Notes: generated by a model not told the origin, from the letters alone. DNA of 64,000 nucleotides from Tengunoibacter tsumagoiensis (GCF_003967535.1 NZ_BIFR01000001.1:1549001-1613000); one strand, 5' to 3'; numbered from the stretch's first letter, positions 25,798 through 35,138 are shown. Numbers and translations are program-made.

Positions 25798-28494
25798 TTA
25801 TACGTCGCCGATAAAGGTCTCTTGATCGGATGGCTCCAGTGCGTCGCGATCTTCTTCAGCATCGAGAGGGACGTCTTCTTCTTTGACCCGGGCAACCATC
25901 GATGGAACGGTTCGGCTTTGAATGATAATGCCATGTAAGAGGGAGGCTGCCGCCTGTGAGAGCAGGGGACGAAGGCGTTCCAGGCGATCGCGCTGAGTCT
26001 GGAGACGTTGTGAGCGTTGCTGTTGATTTACTGAGATGTTGCGCTCATTGTTTGTGGCCTCAAACATTGTGGGGGCATCATCTACCCAGGCAGCTGGAGT
26101 ATCCAGCAGTTGTCCCACCGCAGCCTGCACCTGTTGAATGAGATCGATAGTCTGGTTTAGATGCATTAAGATATCGCCCTCAGCCAGATCGATCCGCCGG
26201 AGCAGTCCGCTCAGTGAGGTATTGCGAGACCATGAGAGGGCCAGGCCATGGAACTCGGGGATGATACCCGGAGTAAAATTGACGCCTGCACGTTCTTCAA
26301 TGCCTCGAACGTGTTGGGTGATACGCCAGAGATCGCGGCGGACCTCAAGCAGCTTCTGTGGTAAGACGTGGCGATTATTGAGCCGTCGATCATTATCATA
26401 GGTAAACCAGCTACAGATCTCGGCCAGTTCGTTGGGGGAGATCTCATCGAGCATCCCCTGCGTCATCAGTTCGATAATCATGACGCCTGCGGGATGGAAG
26501 ATGTTTCTCAACAGCCGTCCTTTGAGCGTTAATTGATCGTCCTGACCAATATAGCCCAGGGCGCGGAGAGAAAAGATGGTCCCATCGAGCTCTGCGGCCC
26601 CGGCACGACTGAGCGGAAAGGCCCCAATGCGTTCGCGGCGCTTCTCCAGTGCCTTTTCCGCCTCTACAGAGGCTGCCCCTTTCTTCTTTTTGCCAGACTT
26701 TTTGGCCTTCTCATAGCGCTTCTCCAGACGTTGGAGCTCGCTAATCTCCCAGAGCAGATAGCGCTGGAATTCGCGCAGGCTGGAGGCACAGATGCGGCGC
26801 AGATGCTGGATATCGCCGGGGCGCCAGAGATTGAGCACAGAATTATAGCGAATAACAAACGAACTGGTGACTGGCAGCAGTTCGCCCGTGATGCGTTGGA
26901 ATGAGGGCTCAAAGGGCTCCCAGGGGGAATAAGGGATGATCGCAGCTCCCCGTGTATCCATGCCACGGCGTCCAGCTCGTCCAGTTAACTGGCGATACTC
27001 ATTGGGTGTCTGGAGGCGCATCTCCTGACCATCAAACTTGCTCAGGCTGCCGACAACCACGCTACGAGCGGGCATATTGACGCCAAGGGCAAGCGTATCA
27101 GTGGCAAAGACGGCCCGCAGGTGTCCACGAGCAAAGAGCGTCTCTACCAGCACTTTGAGTCCAGGCAACAGGCCCGCATGGTGGAAGGCCAGGCCTCGTG
27201 GCAACAGTTTTAGGAGTGAATGCACCTGCTGGAGATTACGATCTTCTTTCGGCAGATTCTCCAGCCAGATCGTCACCTCCTGGCGAATCAGCTCTTCCTC
27301 TTCTGGACTGGTGAAGTTGTGAAGCGAGGCGCTCATAGCGGCCTCTTCAACGGCGCGACGACCAGGTAAGAAATAGAGGCAGGGCAGTTTATCAGCCTCG
27401 CGCAGAGCGGTCAGCATCTCGCCGGGCTCAGGAGCTTTGCGCAAAGGGGCTCGTCGGGGCTTCGTGTTCTCCTGGGCTGGTGCATCCGGGCGAGCCTCAG
27501 GTGCAGAACTGGTTGCCGTTTCGGTAATAATCTCGGATGCCTTTTGCGGGCGACGAGACTGAGCATGGCGCTGATTTTTCGGTAGCCTGAAATCGCGAGG
27601 ACGAGGGAGCTTTCCTCTAGGAGGTTCGATTGCCTGTACCTCCTCTTCCTCCTCCTCCTCAGTTAGCTCATCCTCAAAGCGAAATGAGCGACCACGTCCA
27701 CCGGCTCGAGCCAGTTTTGCCTCGCCACCGATGCCTGGAAAGCGCTCCACGCGATTGCCATTGGCATCCTGCACCAGATGAAGCTTTCCATCCAGGAAGT
27801 AATAGTGCTCCAGTGGGACGGCTCGTTCTTCGTGAAAGACCAGCTCGATCGGACGATGGACGCGGGTAATCCAGCTTGCCAGATCCTCAGCATTGCTGAC
27901 TGTAGCCGAGAGGCCCACCAACTGCACATGAGGAGGAGAGCAGATAATCGCTTCTTCCCAGACTGGGCCACGTCCAATATCGCTGAGATAATGGAGCTCA
28001 TCAAAAACGACAAAGCCGACATCCTGAAGCGAGGAAGGCGTTAAGTTCTCTTCGGGGGTAATATACTCGCCGCCATCTTCCAGCAGCATATTGCGATAGA
28101 CCTCAGTGGTCATAATCACGATCGAGGCGCGGCTATGTTCAACGATATCGCCAGTAACCAATCCAACTGCTTCGTTACCGTATAGGGCACGCATATCGCG
28201 GTATTTCTGGTTAGAGAGAGCCTTTAAGGGTGTAGTATAAATGACGCGTTGATTGCGCTGTTGGGCCAGCCAGACGGCGTATTCGGCCACCATTGTTTTC
28301 CCGGTGCCTGTTGGCGCGGCCACCATTACAGATTGCCCGGCGGCCAGATGTTGCATGGCTTCGACCTGAAAGCCATCAAGAGGGAAAGAGTAGCGGGCAG
28401 CAAAATCCGCTATCTCTGGTTGGTGCTGTTGAGCATTCATATTGGGACCAGTTACCACGTGTTCGTCCGTTTTCTCTACTTTAATATCACTCAA
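25798..28494 (-). CDS. Ski2/Mtr4-like (HelY family) DExH helicase
   Basis: 898 residues from a TTG at 28494; an ATG at 28440 is an alternative. Walker A APTGTGKT, motif II DELH, GLSAT and motif VI LTGRAGRRGMDTRG mark a Ski2-like superfamily II helicase. A long acidic/basic insert (about 280-360, with a run of eight Glu) separates the RecA-like domains, and a C-terminal helical region of ~300 residues follows. Relatives act on structured RNA in bacteria (HelY) and with the exosome in eukaryotes (Mtr4). It is a single gene flanked by unrelated genes. RNA turnover is the likely role, by family resemblance only. Confidence 0.9.
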   Translation of the reverse strand: MSDIKVEKTDEHVVTGPNMNAQQHQPEIADFAARYSFPLDGFQVEAMQHLAAGQSVMVAAPTGTGKTMVAEYAVWLAQQRNQRVIYTTPLKALSNQKYRDMRALYGNEAVGLVTGDIVEHSRASIVIMTTEVYRNMLLEDGGEYITPEENLTPSSLQDVGFVVFDELHYLSDIGRGPVWEEAIICSPPHVQLVGLSATVSNAEDLASWITRVHRPIELVFHEERAVPLEHYYFLDGKLHLVQDANGNRVERFPGIGGEAKLARAGGRGRSFRFEDELTEEEEEEEVQAIEPPRGKLPRPRDFRLPKNQRHAQSRRPQKASEIITETATSSAPEARPDAPAQENTKPRRAPLRKAPEPGEMLTALREADKLPCLYFLPGRRAVEEAAMSASLHNFTSPEEEELIRQEVTIWLENLPKEDRNLQQVHSLLKLLPRGLAFHHAGLLPGLKVLVETLFARGHLRAVFATDTLALGVNMPARSVVVGSLSKFDGQEMRLQTPNEYRQLTGRAGRRGMDTRGAAIIPYSPWEPFEPSFQRITGELLPVTSSFVIRYNSVLNLWRPGDIQHLRRICASSLREFQRYLLWEISELQRLEKRYEKAKKSGKKKKGAASVEAEKALEKRRERIGAFPLSRAGAAELDGTIFSLRALGYIGQDDQLTLKGRLLRNIFHPAGVMIIELMTQGMLDEISPNELAEICSWFTYDNDRRLNNRHVLPQKLLEVRRDLWRITQHVRGIEERAGVNFTPGIIPEFHGLALSWSRNTSLSGLLRRIDLAEGDILMHLNQTIDLIQQVQAAVGQLLDTPAAWVDDAPTMFEATNNERNISVNQQQRSQRLQTQRDRLERLRPLLSQAAASLLHGIIIQSRTVPSMVARVKEEDVPLDAEEDRDALEPSDQETFIGDV

Positions 28495-28543
28495 TGTTTC
28501 CGGAATATTGTAGCACCTATTCCATGGACGAGCAAGGTGTTTC

Positions 28544-28576
28544 AGGAGGCCAGGAGTGTCATCGTACTGGCCTCCT
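28544..28576. repeat. Inverted repeat in the helicase leader
   Basis: AGGAGGCCAG and its perfect complement CTGGCCTCCT are separated by 13 nt. It lies 50-80 bp before the helicase start. It is followed by A residues on the plus strand and no U-tract on the minus strand, so it is not a standard terminator; it could be a leader hairpin or operator. Confidence 0.5.
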
Positions 28577-28675
28577 AAAAATGTGAGATTATACCGTATA
28601 TACAGTAATGAACCCTATAATTATCAATTTCATGCTTCTATTAAATAGAAGCAGATACGAAAGAGAAGGTGAAAA

Positions 28676-28807
28676 ATGATCCCACATACTCCCGAACTTA
28701 TGATACTTTTAGTGGTTTTTATCCTTATTGCCTTTCCAATTATCGCCTTTTACATGTTGGTGTCTCTTCTCATCCGTAAATTCTGGGCTGGTAAAGATCA
28801 CAAGTAA
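28676..28807 (+). CDS. 43-residue single-pass membrane protein
   Basis: A small gene with ATG at 28676 preceded by AGAAGGTG at good spacing. The product begins MIPHTPELM, has one membrane segment (about residues 9-34, rich in Ile, Leu, Phe and Val) and a basic tail ending RKFWAGKDHK. A hairpin followed by a T-rich run (28811-28855) comes right after the stop, which supports a real transcription unit. No family was recognised. Small proteins of this kind often modulate larger membrane complexes, but no partner is evident. Confidence 0.7.
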   Translation: MIPHTPELMILLVVFILIAFPIIAFYMLVSLLIRKFWAGKDHK

Positions 28808-28810
28808 CGT

Positions 28811-28855
28811 TGGTGGAGTGAGAGTACCTCCACCAGGGAAACTCTTCTTTTTTTC
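28811..28855 (+). terminator. Terminator after the 43-residue gene
   Basis: TGGTGGAG and CTCCACCA form an 8-bp stem with a 9-nt loop, followed after about 10 nt by a T-rich run (CTTCTTTTTTTCC). It lies 4 bp after the stop codon and also faces the convergent dehydratase gene. Confidence 0.65.
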
Positions 28856-28879
28856 CTGCCTCATCCGACTGAAGCGGAC

Positions 28880-29866
28880 TTATTGTTTGCTTTCATTCGT
28901 GAGTGCAAGCGCCTGCTTTAACTGTACGAGAGAGGTATTGCCGCCAGAGCAGATCACGCCTACCTTCTGACCAGCCAGTTCTGTACGTAGACGATAGGCA
29001 GCGGCCAGTGCGGAGGCACCTGCGGCCTCAGCCAGAGTATGGGCATGCTCCAGTAGCCAGACCATCGCTTGCAGGATCTCTTGATCGGAGACGAGCAGAA
29101 AGTCGTCTAACGTCTCCCAGAGAATACGTTGAGGCAGCTCGAATGCTGTTCCAGTTGCCAATCCTTCGGCGATAGTCTGATTGGGGGCATGTATCAGACG
29201 ATGTTGTCGCCAGCTCTCATAAGCGGCTGGCGAGGCCTCCGATTGCACACCGATAACCTTGATAGTCGGATTGAGAGCTTTGGCAGCGATGCAGGCGGCA
29301 GCAGCTCCACTCCCTCCGCCAATTGGTACAATTATCGTCTTGAGCTCAGGCTCGTCCGCCAGCATCTCTAGATATGCTGTAGCCACGCCAGCAATCAGAT
29401 CAGGTTCATTGCCTGAATGGATATAGCGATAGCCATGCTCCTGTGCTAACTCTTCACAATAGTGTTTTGCATCATCAAATTTTTCGCCATGAAAGATCAC
29501 CTCAGACCCCATTCCCTGCATGGCTGCGACTTTTCCTGGATTGGCCTGAAGTGGAACCACAATCCGCGAGCTTACCCCAAAGAGGCGAGCGGCATAAGAG
29601 ACTGATTGCCCATGATTTCCCGTTGAAGCTGCAATAACGCCCAGTGTGCGCTCTTCGGGGGAGAGCTGTGCAATGAGATTAACGCCTCCACGGACTTTGA
29701 AGGCCCCAACGGGGAGATGATTCTCGTGTTTGAGATAGATACTCGTTCCCAGGAGATTGTTGAGTGCTGGATAGCTATAAAGAGGGGTTGGGGCAAGGTA
29801 CGGTCTGATACGGCGCTGGGCCTGTAAGATATCGAACAATGTGGGGACATGCATAGATTGTGACAT
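28880..29866 (-). CDS. Threonine/serine dehydratase-like PLP enzyme
   Basis: 328 residues. The PLP-lysine motif is GAFKVRGG (near 57-64, equivalent to SFKxRG), the cofactor phosphate loop is GGGSGAAAA, and NHGQSVSYAA is typical of fold-type II threonine deaminases. There is no C-terminal ACT regulatory domain, so this is the short, catabolic-like form or a serine racemase-like enzyme. The reaction would be threonine to 2-oxobutanoate plus ammonia. AAGGAG precedes the ATG. It is transcribed alone. Confidence 0.88.
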   Translation of the reverse strand: MSQSMHVPTLFDILQAQRRIRPYLAPTPLYSYPALNNLLGTSIYLKHENHLPVGAFKVRGGVNLIAQLSPEERTLGVIAASTGNHGQSVSYAARLFGVSSRIVVPLQANPGKVAAMQGMGSEVIFHGEKFDDAKHYCEELAQEHGYRYIHSGNEPDLIAGVATAYLEMLADEPELKTIIVPIGGGSGAAAACIAAKALNPTIKVIGVQSEASPAAYESWRQHRLIHAPNQTIAEGLATGTAFELPQRILWETLDDFLLVSDQEILQAMVWLLEHAHTLAEAAGASALAAAYRLRTELAGQKVGVICSGGNTSLVQLKQALALTNESKQ

Positions 29867-30058
29867 GGTCTGCGTCTCCTTCTCTCGGTCCTAGAGCGAT
29901 CTTCAAATACCTGTTTATACCTATAGTCTTACCTGTTATAGAGCAGGCATGTCAACAGCCAATGCTACGCAAAGATCCCATACCAATTGGTGAGGTATGG
30001 GATCTCTGGCTTCGCTTGAATGTCCACCTGATGATTGATCGCTGTTATAAGCAATCCT

Positions 30059-31678
30059 TTATCTGCTCCAGCCCACAATGGCAAATGAAATGTGCTGGCT
30101 ATTATCGCTCTGGATGATCTGCGTAAGATCCCCTCCCTGGAGAGAGCCAATATTCAAGCTTTGCGCATCTCCATTATTCAGCAGAACACTATAGAGGCTC
30201 CCATCGTATGAGACGTTGCCAGAGGAATAGGGAGTATCACCTAGTAGTGCCAGCTCCTTTGAGCCCGCAGCAATCGTATACAACTGCTTTGCCGTACGTT
30301 TACCATCCGTTGAGACAGACCAGATGCCCCCGTGATTGCCATCCATCGTGAAGATGAGCGTCTTGTCATCAACCTGCTGGAGCGAGGTCACCCAGCCTCC
30401 CGATTGATCAACCCAGAGAGATGCAGGCCAGTTAGCGGGAAGATCTCCTGTCACAGGGATACTGCGAATCACAGTTGGACCCTGAAAGGTCAAGGTAGGT
30501 GAGATCGAACATTCGCTGATATAGAGAACGTTTGGATTGGCTGAACCTGTCATCTTAGTGCATGAATTTTGCGTCTGATGGATGATCGTCATGTCAGAAG
30601 CAGCCGTATATTGCTTTGTCGCATCTATCAGAAAGGTTGGCGAGCTGCCTGAAATGGTCTGGGGATGTGCGCTCACCACAAAGTGTGTATTGTCCAGCCA
30701 GGCATTAAAGGTCACACGTCCCATCGCCGTAATTCTATGGACTTGTCCAGCCGCGTTCAGCGAGAATGCTTGTAGTCCGCCGTCATTAGAGGGTGGTAAA
30801 GAGAATACGACCGTTTGCTGGTCTGGTGACATCCAGGCATCAAGGATGGTATCAGTGTTACAATAGAGCGTCTGCCGATCCTGTCCATTGGAGCTAATGA
30901 GCTCAATAGCGTCTTGCGTATCCGTTGCAGAGACGGCATGCACAACCATCAGAATCCATTTTCCATCGGGCGAGAGATGAGCATTGATCACCGAGTTCCG
31001 GGGATCACTAAACAGTGTTGTTGATTGTCTGGTTGCTGTATTGTAGGCATTGAGAGAGACAGTCGTCGATTGGGCGCTCCCAACCGTCAGATAGATCAAC
31101 TTATTCTGTGCGCTGGCAGTGATGGCTGGCATGATTGCTGCACGAGAGGTCGAAGCCGCCGGGCAGGTCGTCTCGAAGGTCTGATTGGTTGTTGTCTGGG
31201 TGGCCCCTGGTGTCGTCTGAGTTGCTGTTTGTCCAGGTGTTGCATGCGTAGTAGGCGTAGGCTTACCTGCTAGAGATGAGTTGTGCAGCACAGTGAAAAC
31301 GGTGATAAAGCTTCCAACCAGGATACCGACCATAAGCAGTGCAACGAGGGTCTCCAAGAGCCGTCTTCTGGATAGAGATGTCATAGATTGAGGCCTCCTA
31401 CCTGGATAATCCATCATGTGTGTTATTTTAGTGCTAGATGTGTTGGCTTGAAATGGTTGATTGGGTGATTGGATAGGCTGAAAGTGGCCAGATTGTTGCA
31501 GCCGCTGGCGGACGCGGTCGAGCGAGGCCTGTTCTCTGGCTGCGCTTGCGGAATAGAGATGACTGAGCTGCTGGACCATCCGTTGTGTAGGGGCTGGAGA
31601 GGCCGACGTAGACTGCTCTGAGAGTTGCTGGTCCAGAGCATCTTCAACGCTCTCAGGCTGAAATTCGGCGTCCTTCAT
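30059..31678 (-). CDS. Probable membrane anti-sigma/regulator with an outer TolB-like propeller
   Basis: 539 residues. A ~105-residue cytoplasmic N-terminus (two short helices, no zinc ligands seen) precedes one membrane helix (about 108-131), a Thr-rich linker, and a ~370-residue outer region with WD40/TolB-like repeats such as LSPDGKWILMV and MSPDQQTVVFSL. The start ATG overlaps the stop of the ECF sigma gene by 4 bp, the usual arrangement of sigma and anti-sigma factors. Function as anti-sigma factor is inferred from that position and topology; the N-terminus is not a recognised anti-sigma domain. Confidence 0.7.
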   Translation of the reverse strand: MKDAEFQPESVEDALDQQLSEQSTSASPAPTQRMVQQLSHLYSASAAREQASLDRVRQRLQQSGHFQPIQSPNQPFQANTSSTKITHMMDYPGRRPQSMTSLSRRRLLETLVALLMVGILVGSFITVFTVLHNSSLAGKPTPTTHATPGQTATQTTPGATQTTTNQTFETTCPAASTSRAAIMPAITASAQNKLIYLTVGSAQSTTVSLNAYNTATRQSTTLFSDPRNSVINAHLSPDGKWILMVVHAVSATDTQDAIELISSNGQDRQTLYCNTDTILDAWMSPDQQTVVFSLPPSNDGGLQAFSLNAAGQVHRITAMGRVTFNAWLDNTHFVVSAHPQTISGSSPTFLIDATKQYTAASDMTIIHQTQNSCTKMTGSANPNVLYISECSISPTLTFQGPTVIRSIPVTGDLPANWPASLWVDQSGGWVTSLQQVDDKTLIFTMDGNHGGIWSVSTDGKRTAKQLYTIAAGSKELALLGDTPYSSGNVSYDGSLYSVLLNNGDAQSLNIGSLQGGDLTQIIQSDNSQHISFAIVGWSR

Positions 31679-32208
31679 ACGTGTGCTTCCTCCTGATAAT
31701 AAGCTCGTAAGGTATTTAAGGCTCGGGCCAGTTGTGAGCGGATCGTACCGGCTCGTTTTCCCAGTAAGGCGGCGATCTCGGTACAGCGTAGCCCATGTGA
31801 GAAATGGAGTGTCAGCACCTCCTGTTGAACTTCTGGTAAGAGCCGGATTGCTGTTTGCAACTGAAGGTATTCTTCTCGTTGAAGCGCCTGTTGCTCTGGT
31901 GCCAGCCCTTCATCGGCAAAGAGCCGTTCAGTCATAAGATCGAGCGCAATAAGCTGGCGACGTTGAGCTCGGCGATAGCGATCCACAACCTTATTGTGGG
32001 CGACGCGGAGGAACCAGGCTCGTTGGCGATGTTCATCGAGCTCTGGGAGTCCTCCTCGTTCGAGAACATTAAGAAAAATGTCATACAGAATATCTTCGGC
32101 ATCTTCTGGGCTGGCAGTATGCTGACGAAGATAGGCGAAGGTTATGCTCGCATAGCGAGCATATAGATGAGCCGGGTCCTCAAGAAAAGCATCACTCATT
32201 GCTAGCAA
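31675..32208 (-). CDS. ECF-type RNA polymerase sigma factor
   Basis: 177 residues. Region 2 runs from YARYASITFAYL through the EDILYDIFLNVLER stretch to AWFLRVAHNKVVD; region 4 is RLLPEVQQEVLTLHF followed by the helix-turn-helix CTEIAALLGKRAGTIRSQL. Region 3 is absent, as in ECF sigmas. A TTG at 32208 lies 4 nt after GAGGAAG; an ATG three codons later (32199) is the other option. The coupled downstream gene encodes the probable membrane regulator, so the pair should answer an outside signal. Target genes are unknown. Confidence 0.92.
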   Translation of the reverse strand: MLAMSDAFLEDPAHLYARYASITFAYLRQHTASPEDAEDILYDIFLNVLERGGLPELDEHRQRAWFLRVAHNKVVDRYRRAQRRQLIALDLMTERLFADEGLAPEQQALQREEYLQLQTAIRLLPEVQQEVLTLHFSHGLRCTEIAALLGKRAGTIRSQLARALNTLRAYYQEEAHV

Positions 32209-32549
32209 ACTACTTCCTCAATAAAAAGCGGACGTATAGAATAAATTCAATCAATGATTGGCAGGTAATTCAGTGATTAGTCTTAGAAGTTGATTATGTT
32301 CTGTACAGTAATCGTTCTCATGAGCGAAAACGTTGCATGGGAACAGCCCGTTATTTACAGAGAGAAAGGAGCTCAACGACCAATCCTGTTTTCTTTCTGT
32401 CTCTTTTGAGAAGTATTTCTCTCTTGCCTCACCTCAAGCGGTCGATACAGAGATGTAGAGAGGTTACCATGAATAGTGTGGTGGCACTTCATCAATTATT
32501 GTCTATTCGTGGTTTGTGAAGTGAAGTGAAGGAGAGAGGAAGAGGAAAT
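32209..32549. other. Divergent intergenic region
   Basis: About 340 bp between the ECF sigma gene (minus) and the small hypothetical gene (plus). It should hold both promoters, but no element with good -35/-10 spacing was recognised and no convincing short gene is present. Confidence 0.5.
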
Positions 32550-32987
32550 ATGTCAACGCATATGCAATCGCAGCTTGAGGTTCGAGAACATCTGGAAGAG
32601 CGGCTGAGAATACAGTTTCCGTCGGCGCAACGACAGGAGATTCTGCACGCGGTCGAAGTAGCGATGGGTCAGCATGGCTATGTTTTGCACTCCCATGAAG
32701 GTCAGCATTCTGGCATACATGCTAGAGATGGAGAGAAGTTGAATCAGCCGAGGTTACAGAATGGACAGACATTGGATCAAAGCCAGTTGAGTTCACTTAT
32801 ACCACAGTCATCGCCCTCTGCTCTGGCCCTGCTACGAGCACGAGATGCAGCTATTGTGGCGGCCCAATCTATCCCTGATCCCGCCGTCAAAATGGCTGCC
32901 GTGGCTGGAGCCTATCTGGCTCATTGTGCTGCCAGCGTTATTAACGAGCAACAGCAGCAGCAAGAACAGAAATTTAGCCGCAATTAA
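32550..32987 (+). CDS. Hypothetical soluble protein
   Basis: 145 residues from the ATG at 32550, chosen over a GTG at 32526 because GGAAGAGG lies just upstream. The first ~50 residues look helical (REHLEERLRIQF). A Gln/His-rich middle and a hydrophobic Ala-rich helix (AAIVAAQS to AAVAGAYLAHCAASV) follow, then a run of six Gln. No family was recognised. It lies alone, upstream of the glycine T-box leader and in the same direction. Confidence 0.6.
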   Translation: MSTHMQSQLEVREHLEERLRIQFPSAQRQEILHAVEVAMGQHGYVLHSHEGQHSGIHARDGEKLNQPRLQNGQTLDQSQLSSLIPQSSPSALALLRARDAAIVAAQSIPDPAVKMAAVAGAYLAHCAASVINEQQQQQEQKFSRN

Positions 32988-33202
32988 ACAGTAACCGGCT
33001 AGAAATAAGCGGCCTCTCTTCCTCCGGGTGAAAAGCCTATCATGTGTTGCATGCGGGAAGAATACAGGGAGTGAAGGCCGCCGAGACCGTTGCCGTGGAG
33101 GATTTCGCGCGATGGTCATGGTGGTGACGCTGAGCTGAGGTTTTCCATAACATATAGCCATAAAACTATAGATGCGACCTTGTGAATAACGGATGTTCCC
33201 TC

Positions 33203-33231
33203 TTGCAAGTTGAGGGGTTCTTCGTTATACT
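33203..33231 (+). promoter_or_regulatory. Sigma-70 promoter of the glycine T-box leader
   Basis: TTGCAA, a 17-bp spacer and TATACT. The predicted start near 33238 is just before the T-box stem I. The same -10 hexamer is used at 56931. Confidence 0.75.
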
Positions 33232-33237
33232 GAAAAG

Positions 33238-33512
33238 CGTTGGACAAGCAGATATGCTATGCCAGCAGTGATGAAGAAGAGTAGCCTGTTGATGATAGCA
33301 GCGAGCTGATAGATGGTGCGAGATCAGTTATTAAAGATAGGTGAAGGGCGCTTCGGAGCTGGACGAGACAAGAATGAGTGGCTTCACTGCTGAAAGTGGA
33401 GAAACAGGGTGGGACCGCGGATGCATAAGCCGTAAGACGTAGCTGCCCCAGGCCTACGCAGGAGCATTCGTCCCTGGGCGTATTCGTGCGCCTGGGGGAT
33501 TTTTTTGCCAAG
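33238..33512 (+). promoter_or_regulatory. T-box riboswitch, glycine specifier, controlling glycyl-tRNA synthetase
   Basis: The conserved T-box AGGGTGGGACCGCGG is at 33406-33420. The specifier is read as GGC at 33347-33349: the context TGAAG-GGC lines up with TGAAG-ATG in the methionine T-box at 57337. A terminator follows: CCCCAGGC (33446-33453) pairs with GCCTGGGG (33490-33497) before a run of seven T. Uncharged tRNA-Gly should pair at both sites and form the antiterminator. The bulge reads UGGG, so its last base would pair with the tRNA discriminator by G-U wobble or G-C. Confidence 0.95.
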
Positions 33513-33525
33513 GAGAAGACCACTC

Positions 33526-34893
33526 ATGACTCAGACCGAAGAAAAAGAAGAGATTACAGGCACGCCTCTGGTGCCGATCGAGAAGATTGTATCCCTGTGT
33601 AAACGCCGTGGTTTTGTCTATCCCAACTCTGAGATCTATGGCGGTGTCGCTGGTATCTATGATTTCGGGCCATTGGGTGTGGAACTGCGCAACAATATCC
33701 GTCGTTTCTGGTGGTGGTCAATGGTCCAGACCCACGATAATGTCGTTGGGATCGAAGGGGCGACCATCACTCATCCACGCGTCTGGGAGGCCAGCGGTCA
33801 CGTCGAGAACTTTGTTGATAAGCTGGTAGATTGTAAGAAGTGCAAACGTCGCTTCCGCACTGACCATCTAGATCCCGTGAATTTAGAGCAGCACAAATGT
33901 CCCGTCTGTGGTGGTGAACTGACCAGCGAGCCCCGCGTCTTCAACCTGCTGATGGAGACCTATCTGGGCGTCGTTGAGGGCGATCGCATGAAGACCTACC
34001 TGCGTGGTGAGGCCTGCCAGAACATCTACCTTGACTACGATAACGTGCTGAAATCTTCGCGCATGCAGATCCCCTTTGGCATCTGTCAGATTGGGAAAGC
34101 CTATCGAAACGAAGTCACCCCCGGCAACTTCCTGTTCCGACAGCGAGAATTTGAGCAGTGGGATCTCCAATTCTTTGTTCATCCCACCGAGATGGAGAAG
34201 TGGTTTGAGTACTGGAAAGAGTATCGCTTCAAGTGGTATCAGACCATTCTCAACCATAAGGATCGCCTGCGTTTCCATGCACATGGAAAGGATGAACTGG
34301 CTCACTACGCTAAACAGGCATTTGATATTGAATATCGCACCATTCTCGGCTGGCAGGAGTGGGAAGGCATCCACTGGCGGCAGGACTGGGATCTCTCTCG
34401 CCACTCACAGTATAGCGGTCAGGATCTCAGTTATGTGGATCCACTTACCAAAGAGAAATATATTCCCTGGATTGTTGAGACCTCGGGAGGCGTCGATCGC
34501 ACCTTCTTAAATCTGCTGCTGGATGCCTACGAGGAAGAGCCAGATCCAACCGGAAAAGATCCTCGAACAGTTTTGCGCCTGCATCCCTGGCTGGCTCCTG
34601 TCAAAGTAGCCGTCTTCCCATTGCAGAAAAACAAAGAGGAACTGGTCTCGACCGCCAAAGCGATTCACAAGGATCTGCAACGGTATATGGTCTCACAGTA
34701 TGATGACGTAGCCGCGATCGGTCGTCGCTATCGTCGTCAGGACGAGATTGGAACTCCTTTCTGCGTCACCGTTGACTTCCAGACCTTAGAAGATCAGACC
34801 GTCACCATTCGTGAGCGCGATGGCATGACCCAGCAGCGCATCGCTATCAGCGAACTAACAATGTACCTGCTGGAGCGCGTCACCTGGAAGTAG
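33526..34893 (+). CDS. glyQS: Glycyl-tRNA synthetase, single-chain (dimeric) type
   Basis: 455 residues from the ATG at 33526 (AAGGAG upstream; ten residues of polar lead-in). Class II synthetase motifs of the archaeal/eukaryal-like alpha-2 glycyl enzyme are visible: YGGVAGIYDFGPLG, a CxxC...CxxC zinc-like insert (CKKCKRR, CPVCGG), the FRQREFEQWD catalytic block, and ETSGGVDRTFL near the end of the catalytic core. A C-terminal anticodon-binding domain starts near LAPVKVAVFPLQ. It charges tRNA-Gly. Expression should rise when tRNA-Gly is uncharged, through the T-box in front. Confidence 0.97.
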   Translation: MTQTEEKEEITGTPLVPIEKIVSLCKRRGFVYPNSEIYGGVAGIYDFGPLGVELRNNIRRFWWWSMVQTHDNVVGIEGATITHPRVWEASGHVENFVDKLVDCKKCKRRFRTDHLDPVNLEQHKCPVCGGELTSEPRVFNLLMETYLGVVEGDRMKTYLRGEACQNIYLDYDNVLKSSRMQIPFGICQIGKAYRNEVTPGNFLFRQREFEQWDLQFFVHPTEMEKWFEYWKEYRFKWYQTILNHKDRLRFHAHGKDELAHYAKQAFDIEYRTILGWQEWEGIHWRQDWDLSRHSQYSGQDLSYVDPLTKEKYIPWIVETSGGVDRTFLNLLLDAYEEEPDPTGKDPRTVLRLHPWLAPVKVAVFPLQKNKEELVSTAKAIHKDLQRYMVSQYDDVAAIGRRYRRQDEIGTPFCVTVDFQTLEDQTVTIRERDGMTQQRIAISELTMYLLERVTWK

Positions 34894-35008
34894 GCATATA
34901 CCAGCAAGTCACAGGCTGTACCTTTTCTTCTTCCTTTTTCGTCTGATATAGTAGAACTAAAAGCACAACTATCTCATGACGATAAACATAGAAGAAGGAA
35001 GCCAAAGA

Positions 35009-35063
35009 GGGCTCTCTGAACATGGACGGGAACTTCGTTCATGAGATAAAGAGAGTCCTTTTT
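35009..35063 (+). terminator. Rho-independent terminator after glyQS
   Basis: GGGCTCTCT pairs with AGAGAGTCC (nine pairs, one G-U) and is followed by TTTTT. A smaller nested repeat lies in the loop. It is 116 bp after the glyQS stop. Confidence 0.75.
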
Positions 35064-35138
35064 GTTGGGAATGATCATTGCTGAGAGTGCCGTCAGGTGA
35101 AGTGGATCTGGCGGGGTGGTAGAAAAAAGGATAGCAGA

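Noticed and set aside
32337..32519. 60-codon open frame between the sigma factor and the hypothetical gene
   Set aside because: No ribosome site and low-quality composition; probably leader sequence.
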